Source: Dactylosporangium sp. AC04546
Lineage (GTDB): Bacteria; Actinomycetota; Actinomycetes; Mycobacteriales; Micromonosporaceae
Length of the DNA: 64,000 nt
NCBI RefSeq assembly: GCF_022095675.1
Contig: NZ_JAHYSG010000004.1
Location: forward strand, 62,001-126,000
Direction of reading: 5' to 3'
In this document: one piece after another, positions 1 to 6,680 of the stretch
How the letters are laid out: each line of letters opens with the position of its first letter
Numbering within the stretch: the stretch's first letter is position 1
The notes under the pieces: model-generated
What the model saw: only the letters and a program-made list of their open reading frames with translations
Told to the model about the DNA's origin: nothing
Databases searched by the model: none
Position numbers and translations under genes: made by a program

Positions 1-389
1 TTCGCCGCCTCGGTGAGGTCGAACTCGGCGAGCAGCTGCGCGGCCCGCGCCTTCGCCTCCCTGGCCCGCAGGTCGAGCAGCTGGCCGATGAGCACGAGGT
101 TCTCGGTGCCGGTGAGGTCCTCGTCGACCGACGCGAACTGGCCGGTCAGGCCGCTGATGCGGCGCACCTCGGCGGGCTGGCGCACGACGTCGTAGCCGCC
201 GACGACCGCCCGCCCCGCGTCGGGGCGCAGCAGCGTGGCGAGGATGCGCACGGCGGTGGTCTTGCCGGCGCCGTTCGGGCCCAGGACCCCGAGGACCGTG
301 CCCGGCTCGGCGGCGAGGTCCACGCCGGCCAGCGCGGTGGTCTTGCCGAACCGCTTGACCAGGCCGGTGGCCTGGAAAGCGAAACTCAT
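1..389 (-). CDS. DrrA-type ABC transporter ATP-binding protein (partial)
   Basis: Nucleotide-binding subunit of an ABC exporter of the daunorubicin-resistance (DrrA) type, which would energise a separate membrane permease on the inner face of the membrane. The N-terminal about 129 residues are present: a Walker A GPNGAGKTT at residues 37-45, and a Q-loop followed by ASVDEDLTGTENL, typical of the DrrA subfamily. The start is the ATG at 389, preceded by a purine-rich AGGGGG about 6 bases upstream. The signature motif, Walker B and C-terminal domain lie beyond the left edge, as would a partner permease. The substrate cannot be judged from this fragment. Confidence 0.93.
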   Translation of the reverse strand, partial: MSFAFQATGLVKRFGKTTALAGVDLAAEPGTVLGVLGPNGAGKTTAVRILATLLRPDAGRAVVGGYDVVRQPAEVRRISGLTGQFASVDEDLTGTENLVLIGQLLDLRAREAKARAAQLLAEFDLTEAA

Positions 390-699
390 GGTGTTCCCCC
401 TGTGGATGGTTCTTGACCCTCACAGCGTGCCGGACGCCGCTGTCAAACCGCGCACATCGCCCTGACACGGCCTGACAGTGTGTTTCGTCTCGAATCGTGG
501 ACGCGGGTTGACGATCTCCGGTCGGCGTCGGCACCATCGATTCCGTGGCGCTGCTGACCCAACGGCTGTTTGTCGACCTCGTTCGACACGCCAGCGCGCG
601 CTGTCCTCGCTAGAGCCTCTCGCTCGCGTCTCCCTGGCCCCTTGGGCTTCTTTGTGTGCTTTAATTCCTATCTAGTACGTGCGAATACTGGAGTTTTCC
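390..699. promoter_or_regulatory. Divergent intergenic region between the ABC ATPase and cysteine dioxygenase
   Basis: I see no gene in these 310 bases. Near the ABC gene the minus strand carries TTGACA, a possible -35 box, at about 450. Near the cysteine dioxygenase gene there is an AT-richer patch (about 655-676, with TATCTA) that stands out from the surrounding GC-rich DNA and could be its promoter. Both are visual calls only. Confidence 0.35.
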
Positions 700-1155
700 G
701 TGACGCTCTCGCTCGCCCTGGACCACCTGGCGGTCGCCCAGTCGTACGCCTCGGCGCCCGACGACTGGGCGTTCGCGCCCCGCTTCGACCCCGCCTCGCG
801 CTGGTACGGCCGGCTCGCCGCCGCCGACGACCACGAGGTCTGGGTGCTGACCTGGCTGCCCGGCCAGGCCACCGACCTGCACGACCACGGCGGCTCCGCC
901 GGCGCCTTCACCGTCGTCTCCGGCGAGATCGTCGAGCAGACCGTGCAGGGCGGCTCGCTGGTGAACACGCCGATGCCGGCCGGGCGGGGGCGGCGTTTCG
1001 GCCCGCACCACGTGCACCGCGTCGTCAACGCGGGCACCCGGCCGGCCGTCACCGTCCACGTGTACGGGCCGGCGCTGACGGCCATGACGCGGTACCGGCT
1101 GCACGACGGCCGGCTGACGGTCGAGTCCGTGACGAAGGCGGGAGCGGACTGGTGA
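700..1155 (+). CDS. Cysteine dioxygenase family protein
   Basis: Cupin-fold iron enzyme of the cysteine dioxygenase type I family, expected to oxidise cysteine to cysteine sulfinate in the cytoplasm. About 151 residues. It has the metal-binding HDHGG (His61 and His63) followed by the second cupin motif FGPHHVHRVVNAG. I prefer the GTG at 700 over the in-frame GTG at 679 because ACTGGAG sits about 6 bases upstream of it. The stop overlaps the start of the rhodanese gene, so the two are probably co-translated; a rhodanese partner fits a sulfur-catabolism role. Substrate specificity (cysteine versus another thiol) is not settled by the sequence. Confidence 0.88.
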   Translation: MTLSLALDHLAVAQSYASAPDDWAFAPRFDPASRWYGRLAAADDHEVWVLTWLPGQATDLHDHGGSAGAFTVVSGEIVEQTVQGGSLVNTPMPAGRGRRFGPHHVHRVVNAGTRPAVTVHVYGPALTAMTRYRLHDGRLTVESVTKAGADW

Positions 1156-1544
1156 GCGGCCGCGGCATCGACGAGATCCTCGCCGACGCGCGGGCCCGCC
1201 TGGCCCGCCTCGACGCCGACCAGGCCCGGCTCGCCTTCGCCGAGGGTGCCGTCCTGGTGGACATCCGCCCGGCGGCGCAGCGGGCGCGCGAAGGGGAGAT
1301 CCCGGGCGCGCTGATCATCGAGCGCAACGTCCTGGAGTGGCGCTTCGACCCGCGCAGCGACGCCCGGCTGCCCGTCGCCGACCGCTACGACCTGCCCGTC
1401 GTCGTGTTCTGCTCGGAGGGCTACACGTCGTCGCTGGCCGCCGCCGCGCTGCAGGACCTGGGCCTGCACCGGGCGACCGACCTGGCCGGCGGCTTCCAGG
1501 CGTGGAAGGCCGCCGGCCATCCGGTGACTACGCTGGTGGGGTGA
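1152..1544 (+). CDS. Rhodanese-like domain protein
   Basis: Single-domain rhodanese of 130 residues, a likely sulfurtransferase. The fold signature VLVDIRP is near the N-terminus; the active-site loop is VVFCSEGYTSSLAA, with the catalytic Cys at the expected position, followed by the typical C-terminal DLAGGFQAWKAAGHPV. The GTG start at 1152 overlaps the cysteine dioxygenase stop, and its own stop overlaps the GTG of the Smr gene. The three genes therefore form a translationally coupled unit. A role in handling sulfur from cysteine oxidation is inference from context. Confidence 0.9.
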   Translation: MSGRGIDEILADARARLARLDADQARLAFAEGAVLVDIRPAAQRAREGEIPGALIIERNVLEWRFDPRSDARLPVADRYDLPVVVFCSEGYTSSLAAAALQDLGLHRATDLAGGFQAWKAAGHPVTTLVG

Positions 1545-1819
1545 AGCTCAAGCTCGACCTCCACGACATCTTCAACCGCAGCGGCGACATCGACCGCGCG
1601 CTGCGCGGGATCATCGACGAGGCGGTGGCCAAGCGCGCCAGCCTCGTCGAGATCATTCCCGGCAAGGGGTCGGGCCAGCTGAAGAAGCGGGTGATCCGCT
1701 TCCTCGACCAGCGCGAGATCAAGGCGCTGTATCACCGGATCGAGAAGGACTCCGACAACTGGGGCCGCCTCTTCGTCCACTTCCGCTGGAACGAGTCCAC
1801 CGGCCGGCGCCGCCGCTAG
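1541..1819 (+). CDS. Smr domain protein
   Basis: Small 92-residue protein consisting almost entirely of a Smr (small MutS-related) domain. It has the LDLHDI motif near the N-terminus, the central EIIPGKGSG motif and a basic C-terminus. Smr domains are nucleic-acid binding or nicking modules found at the C-terminus of MutS2 and as stand-alone proteins. The GTG start at 1541 overlaps the rhodanese stop (GTGA). Why it is coupled to two sulfur-metabolism genes is unclear. Nuclease activity cannot be claimed from the sequence. Confidence 0.85.
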   Translation: MKLKLDLHDIFNRSGDIDRALRGIIDEAVAKRASLVEIIPGKGSGQLKKRVIRFLDQREIKALYHRIEKDSDNWGRLFVHFRWNESTGRRRR

Positions 1820-1832
1820 CGCTCGCGGGCGC

Positions 1833-1940
1833 TCAGCGGAGGGCCATCACCAGGGCGGCGATGCTTCCGACCACCACGCGCGCGGCGATGGCGGCCGCCA
1901 CGAGCACGAGCAGGTTGATCCGGCGGCGGGGCTCCTTCAC
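1833..1940 (-). CDS. Possible 35-residue membrane peptide
   Basis: A short reading frame with a GTG start encodes a basic N-terminus (KEPRRR) followed by about 25 hydrophobic residues rich in Leu, Val, Ala and Ile, ending in Leu-Arg. This is the composition of a single-span membrane peptide. It fills the gap between two convergent genes and has no clear ribosome-binding site. I do not recognise a family; it could be chance. Confidence 0.3.
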   Translation of the reverse strand: MKEPRRRINLLVLVAAAIAARVVVGSIAALVMALR

Positions 1941-1984
1941 ACCTGCGACGATACTGAACGCGGCCGCATGATCACCCTCAGCCG

Positions 1985-2659
1985 TTAGGCTCTTCTGACG
2001 TCGACCGCGACGACGTAGGTGCCGTCCGGGCGCTTGCGCTCGCCGATGCGGACCTGCGGGCGGCTCGCCGCGAAGCCGAACCCGTAGGTGACGTAGGCCT
2101 CGTAGTCGCCGGCCAGCTGGTAGCCGCTGAGCTGCCGGAAGCCCGGGCGCTGGAGACCGATCGGCACCGTCGCCTTGCCGGCGTCGTCGTGCGCGGAGGC
2201 GGGGTTGAAGACGATCTGGAAGTAGCCCCGGCCGGGCAGGTGGACCGGGTCTCCGCTGCCGTCCTGCACGACCTGCTTGACGTAGTGGAAGCGGTACCCC
2301 GGGAAGTTCGCGCCCCGGAAGGCGAAGGTGACGCGTTCGTAGCCGTCGGCGGTGTGGTCACCGGCCTTGACCTCGACCAGGACCGGCACCGGGGGGACAC
2401 TCACGCGGTCCGCGACGGTGACCTCTTCGGTCGGGACTCCCCAGTTGTACCGAATGGCGAGTCCCGGGTCGTCTGCCGGCGTATCAGCGGGTTTGTCGTT
2501 TGTCGCAGGTGCCGCGGGCGCGGTGCTCGTGGTGCTCGGGGTGTCCTGTGCGGTGCTGGCCGGCGGCGCTGCCGGCGCTGAGCTGGCGGTGGTCGGGTCG
2601 TTGGTCGTGCACGCCGCGAGCAGGGCTGTCGCGGCGAGCAACGTGAGCAGGCGCTGCAT
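1985..2659 (-). CDS. Putative secreted lipoprotein, function unknown
   Basis: About 224 residues. The N-terminus MQRLLTLLAATALLAAC is a lipoprotein signal peptide with a lipobox. It is followed by about 50 residues rich in Ala, Pro, Thr and Ser, a typical cell-wall spacer, then a C-terminal domain of about 150 residues with alternating beta-like segments. I chose the ATG at 2659, which has AAGGGG about 6 bases upstream and gives a clean signal peptide; an in-frame ATG ten codons earlier is less likely. The mature domain is not one I recognise. Confidence 0.75.
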   Translation of the reverse strand: MQRLLTLLAATALLAACTTNDPTTASSAPAAPPASTAQDTPSTTSTAPAAPATNDKPADTPADDPGLAIRYNWGVPTEEVTVADRVSVPPVPVLVEVKAGDHTADGYERVTFAFRGANFPGYRFHYVKQVVQDGSGDPVHLPGRGYFQIVFNPASAHDDAGKATVPIGLQRPGFRQLSGYQLAGDYEAYVTYGFGFAASRPQVRIGERKRPDGTYVVAVDVRRA

Positions 2660-2719
2660 TGGGAACCCCTTCGCTGGTGGGTTCCTCATCGACGCGCGTA
2701 CCCCCGCGTTGGTTTACCG

Positions 2720-3100
2720 TCAGAACGCGCCGGCTGCGTCGGCCAGGTGACAGACGGCGACCAGGCGCAGCACGGTCCAGTCGGCGGCGGCCCAGTCGAC
2801 GCTGTCCGGCGTCGGCAGCGGCCGGCCGTGGCGCTGGTGCACCGCGATGACCGACCTGGCGTAGCCGGCGAGCGAGATCGAGTCGACCGGCTTCCCGGCC
2901 GCCGTGAGGCTTTCCCGGACGGCCGCGGCGTGCTGGTCGACCTTGGCGAGCAGGAACGGCTGGGCGAGCGCCTCGACCAGGCCGTCCACGCCGACCATGG
3001 CCATGACCTGGTCCAGGTAGTGGCGGGCGTCGAGCTCGGCGGTCGCGAGGTAGGCGGCGTCGAAGGAGGCGTCCATGGCCGGCGTGCGTTCGTTGTTCAT
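2720..3100 (-). CDS. Hypothetical protein, 126 residues
   Basis: Mostly helical, Ala- and Asp-rich small protein, beginning MNNERTPAMDASF. A second in-frame ATG eight codons later is equally possible because neither has a strong ribosome-binding site. No signal peptide, membrane span or recognisable catalytic motif. The next minus-strand gene downstream is the lipoprotein, 60 bases away; co-transcription is possible but not shown. Its length and composition resemble small actinomycete proteins of unknown function. Confidence 0.6.
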   Translation of the reverse strand: MNNERTPAMDASFDAAYLATAELDARHYLDQVMAMVGVDGLVEALAQPFLLAKVDQHAAAVRESLTAAGKPVDSISLAGYARSVIAVHQRHGRPLPTPDSVDWAAADWTVLRLVAVCHLADAAGAF

Positions 3101-3242
3101 GGACGATGACGCTAGGCGGCCGGGGGGCCTCCCGGGCGGCCAACAACCGAGCGGCACCCGTACCTGACCTGTTGCACTCCCTGGCGGTTTCTGTCAGTGG
3201 GGGCGTGCAGAATGTGCTCACCCCCACCTGGAGGACCGAACC

Positions 3243-5579
3243 TTGTCCGACCGCAGTTTCGCCGCACCGCCGCGGCGGCCGCTCGTCGCCGCCGCCGCGG
3301 TGGCCGTGCTCGCGCTGCTCGCCTTCCTCGGCATCGCCGACGTCCAGCCCCCGTCGCCCCGCCCGGCGTCGGCGCCGGCCGGCGACTTCTCCGCCGGCCG
3401 GGCGTTCACCCACGTCCAGCGGATCGGCCAGGAGGTCCACGCCACCGGCAGCCCGGCCAACGACCGCGTCCGGGAGTATCTGGTGGAGACCCTCACCGGG
3501 CTGGGGCTGCGGCCGGAGGTCCAGGACACGGTCGGGGTCAACGCCGGCAAGTTCGGCGACGGCGGCATGGCCCACGTGCGCAACGTGGTCGCCGTGCTGC
3601 CCGGCAGCGCCTCGACCGGCCAGGTCGTCCTCATGGCGCACTACGACTCGGTCCAGGTGAGCTTCGGCGCCAACGACGACGGCGCCGGCACCAGCACCCT
3701 GCTGGAGGTGGCCCGGGCGCTGACCACCGGCGAGCGGCCGCGCAACGACGTCGTCTTCCTCTTCACCGACGCCGAGGAGGCCTGCCTGTGCGGGGCCGAG
3801 GCGTTCGTGAGCCGGCACCCGCTGGGCCAGAAGCCGTCCGTCGTGCTCAACTTCGAGGCCCGCGGCAGCAGCGGCCCGGCCGTCATGTTCCAGACCTCGG
3901 TGGGCAACGCCGACCTCATCGACGTCTACGCGCGCACCCCGCACCCGGTCGGCACCAGCCTCGCCGTCGAGGTCTACCGGCTGCTGTCCAACGACACCGA
4001 CTTCACGCCGTTCCTGGGCCAGAGCCGGTTCACCGGCCTCAACACGGCCTACATCGACGGCTCCAGCGTCTACCACAGCCCGTTCGACCGCCCGTCGACG
4101 ATGCACCGCTCCAGCCTCCAGCACCACGGCGACAACGCGTTGGCGCTCGCCCGCGCGTTCGGCGGGGCCGACCTGCCGCCGCTCATGAAGCCCGCCTCCG
4201 GCGACGCGGTGTACTTCCCGTTCGCCGGGCTCCTGCTGCGCTACCCGTCGGCGCTCACCTGGCCGATCGCCGCTCTCGCCCTGGTCGCCGTCGCCGCGCT
4301 GGTGTTCCTGGCCCGCCGCCGGGGGCTGACGTCGGTGCCGCGCACCCTCGCCGGCCTCGGCCTGGCGCTCGTGCCGGTCATCGTCGTCGCGGTCGCCGCC
4401 CAGCTCCTGTGGGCGCTGCTCGTGGCGATCCGCCCCGGTTACGGTGAGCTGCTCGACCCGGCCCGCCCGACCTGGTTCCGCTTCGGCGTGGTCGCGCTGA
4501 CCGCGAGCGTGCTCCTGGCGTGGTATGCGCTGAGCCGCCGCCGGCTGGGCCCGGTCCCGCTGGCGACCGGCGGCCTGGCCCTGCTCGCCGTGCTGGGCCT
4601 GGTGTTCGCGGCCGCCATCCCCGGCGGGTCCTACCTGGTGGCGATCCCGGCCCTGGCCGGCGCCCTGGCCGGCATCGCCGCCCTCTTCGTGCCGCACCAC
4701 GTCGTGAAGGTCGCCGTCCTGACCGCCGGCGCGGGCGTCGCCACGCTGATCCTGGCCCCGACGGTGGCCCTGTTCTTCCCGGCGCTGGGTCTGGCGACGG
4801 GCGCCGCCCCGGCCCTGTTCGCGATGCTGCTGGGCCTCGCGGTGCTGCCGGTGCTGGAGCCGCTGTTCCGCCCGGCCGGCGAGCCCCGGCACCGCCTGCT
4901 CGGCTCGGCCCCGGCCGCGGCGGCCCTGGTCCTGGCCCTCGTGTGCACGACGGTCGGCATGGTGGTCGACCGCTGGGACGCGGGCCACCCCGAGCCGACC
5001 CACCTGATGTATGCCCTCGACCGCGACACCGGCACCGCCGAGTGGGTCAGCCTGGAGCAGTCCCCGGGCGACTGGACCTCGGGTTACGTCCGCAACCACC
5101 AGTCGCTCAACCGCCAGTTCCCGGTCCTGCCGGAGGGCATGCTCTCGGTCGGCCCGGCCCAGACGGCCGACCTCCCGGCGCCGGTGGTGACCACGATCCC
5201 CGACTCCGGCTCGGGCTCCGCCTCGGGCGGCCGGCGCACGGTCCGCTTCCGCATCGAGTCGAAGCGCACGGTCCGCTTCATCTCCTTCTACGGCGACGTG
5301 GGCGACCACCGTGTCGTGAAGGCCACGGTGGAGGGCCGCGACGCCGTGACGTACCTGCCCGACCAGGACCGCTTCGGCGTCGTCTTCCACGCCCCACCGG
5401 CGGACGGCATCGAGGTCGAGTTGGTCCTGTCCGACGCGGCCCCGTTCACGTTGCGGGTGGTGGACGGCAGCGACGGCCTGACGGCGCTGCCGGGCTTCAC
5501 CCCTCGCCCGGCGACGGTGGGCGTCTTCGGCAGCCACTCGAGCGAGCTGGTAGCGGTGGCCAGGACGACCCAGGTCTAG
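3243..5579 (+). CDS. M28-family zinc metallopeptidase with polytopic membrane domain
   Basis: 778-residue membrane peptidase. A signal-anchor segment (residues about 15-35) precedes an extracytoplasmic M28 domain with the metal-site motifs AHYDS (His133, Asp135), NDDGAG, DAEEA and a His near YHSPFDRPS. After about residue 330 there are roughly eight to nine hydrophobic segments, then a beta-rich C-terminal domain (about 590-778). This layout is like ER metallopeptidase 1 and yeast Pff1 relatives, here probably an actinobacterial exopeptidase acting outside the membrane. The start is TTG at 3243, supported by GGAGG 8 bases upstream. The exact substrate is unknown. Confidence 0.9.
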   Translation: MSDRSFAAPPRRPLVAAAAVAVLALLAFLGIADVQPPSPRPASAPAGDFSAGRAFTHVQRIGQEVHATGSPANDRVREYLVETLTGLGLRPEVQDTVGVNAGKFGDGGMAHVRNVVAVLPGSASTGQVVLMAHYDSVQVSFGANDDGAGTSTLLEVARALTTGERPRNDVVFLFTDAEEACLCGAEAFVSRHPLGQKPSVVLNFEARGSSGPAVMFQTSVGNADLIDVYARTPHPVGTSLAVEVYRLLSNDTDFTPFLGQSRFTGLNTAYIDGSSVYHSPFDRPSTMHRSSLQHHGDNALALARAFGGADLPPLMKPASGDAVYFPFAGLLLRYPSALTWPIAALALVAVAALVFLARRRGLTSVPRTLAGLGLALVPVIVVAVAAQLLWALLVAIRPGYGELLDPARPTWFRFGVVALTASVLLAWYALSRRRLGPVPLATGGLALLAVLGLVFAAAIPGGSYLVAIPALAGALAGIAALFVPHHVVKVAVLTAGAGVATLILAPTVALFFPALGLATGAAPALFAMLLGLAVLPVLEPLFRPAGEPRHRLLGSAPAAAALVLALVCTTVGMVVDRWDAGHPEPTHLMYALDRDTGTAEWVSLEQSPGDWTSGYVRNHQSLNRQFPVLPEGMLSVGPAQTADLPAPVVTTIPDSGSGSASGGRRTVRFRIESKRTVRFISFYGDVGDHRVVKATVEGRDAVTYLPDQDRFGVVFHAPPADGIEVELVLSDAAPFTLRVVDGSDGLTALPGFTPRPATVGVFGSHSSELVAVARTTQV

Positions 5580-5682
5580 CCGTCTGTCGTCGCTGGCCGG
5601 AAAGCCCGAATCGGCTGCGGAGTTATCCACAGGGCGAGCGTCGTGCTGGCGTTCGGCGTGGTGGCGTCCTTACCGTCTACGT

Positions 5683-5994
5683 ATGGCTATCGACGTGGCC
5701 GCGGCGGGGGAGTGCACGGTCGAGGACATCTGGCGGGTGCCGGCCGTGGCCGCGGAGGGCCGCGAGGTTCGCGCGGCGCTGCGCAGTGCGCAGCGTGCGC
5801 TCACCGCGATCCTCGAGCGGGTTGAGGTGCCCGTGGTCCTGCGCGACGACGGGCGGCTGAGCTTCTTCCCGCATGACGCCGCCGAGCTCGCCGCCGTCAG
5901 GGCCGCCGTCGACGCCGCCCGGGCCGTTCACGCCCACCTGGTCGGCGTGCTCCGCCAGGCGGCCGGCGACGACGCGGCCGGCGACGACGCCTGA
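5683..5994 (+). CDS. Hypothetical protein, 103 residues
   Basis: Small protein with alternating helical heptads (RAALRSAQRALTAILERVEV) and an acidic Ala/Asp-rich tail ending in two near-identical AAGDDA units. No signal peptide or membrane span. The ATG at 5683 lacks a strong Shine-Dalgarno sequence. Codon usage (third-position GC) matches its neighbours, so it is probably a real gene, but I recognise no family. Confidence 0.5.
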   Translation: MAIDVAAAGECTVEDIWRVPAVAAEGREVRAALRSAQRALTAILERVEVPVVLRDDGRLSFFPHDAAELAAVRAAVDAARAVHAHLVGVLRQAAGDDAAGDDA

Positions 5995-6058
5995 CGCAGC
6001 AGGGGCCGCTCGCGGATGGACAACACCCCGCGACCCGCATGACGACGCACCGGGCATC

Positions 6059-6679
6059 ATGGTGCGGGTGTACGAGCTGGACGTCGTGACGCCCGAGAGT
6101 TTGGCCCGTTTCGTCCACCGCTGGTACGGGCTGCCCGACCGCCCACCGGTCGACCTGCCGCTGCCCGGCGTGCCGGAGCCGCTCGCCGGGTGGCACCGCA
6201 TCGCCGCCCGCTACTCCCTCCCGCTCAGCCGCGACCACGTCATGCACCCGCCGGACGAGCTGCGGCAACGGCGCGGCCTGGTGCGGTTCTGGGAGGGCGC
6301 GACCGACTGGTACTCCTACGAGGCCGACGCCGGCGACGACCCCGAGGTGCACGAGAACGACGAGTCCCCGACCGGCCTCACGCTGAGCCGCTTCCTGGTC
6401 CACGTCGCCGTCTACGAGGCGACGTACGCGCCGCTGCACGGCCTCGTGCGCATGGAGCCCGGGCCGGAGGCGCTGCGCGCGGTCAAGATCCGGCTCCGGG
6501 AGCTCGACGACGCGCTCTGGGCCTGGCCGGACCCGGACACCCGGTACTTCGGCGACGACGACCTGCTCGGGCACGTCGGGCCCGACCGGATCGTGCTCGC
6601 CGCCCGCCATCGCGACGCGCTGGGCCGCTTCGACGGGCTCGGCATCGAGTGGGACTGGGACACCCGCACCGAGCGATGA
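6059..6679 (+). CDS. Hypothetical protein, about 206 residues
   Basis: Soluble protein rich in Trp, Tyr and Asp (for example RFWEGATDWYSYEADAGDDP and WAWPDPDTRYF), a composition seen in SMI1/KNR4-like and immunity-type proteins, but I cannot assign a family. The ATG at 6059 is chosen because homologous-looking structured sequence begins there; the frame stays open further upstream with low-complexity residues only. It ends one base before the convergent phosphatase gene. Confidence 0.65.
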   Translation: MVRVYELDVVTPESLARFVHRWYGLPDRPPVDLPLPGVPEPLAGWHRIAARYSLPLSRDHVMHPPDELRQRRGLVRFWEGATDWYSYEADAGDDPEVHENDESPTGLTLSRFLVHVAVYEATYAPLHGLVRMEPGPEALRAVKIRLRELDDALWAWPDPDTRYFGDDDLLGHVGPDRIVLAARHRDALGRFDGLGIEWDWDTRTER

Positions 6680-6680
6680 G

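Noticed and set aside
2484..5630. Minus-strand open frame of over 1000 codons opposite the M28 peptidase gene
   Set aside because: Low-complexity Arg/Gly/Ala/Gln-rich translation without motifs; a shadow of the GC-rich plus-strand gene, which has clear metallopeptidase motifs.
5623..5631. TTATCCACA, a perfect consensus DnaA box
   Set aside because: A single copy between ordinary genes with no cluster, AT-rich unwinding region or dnaA/dnaN gene; not an origin.
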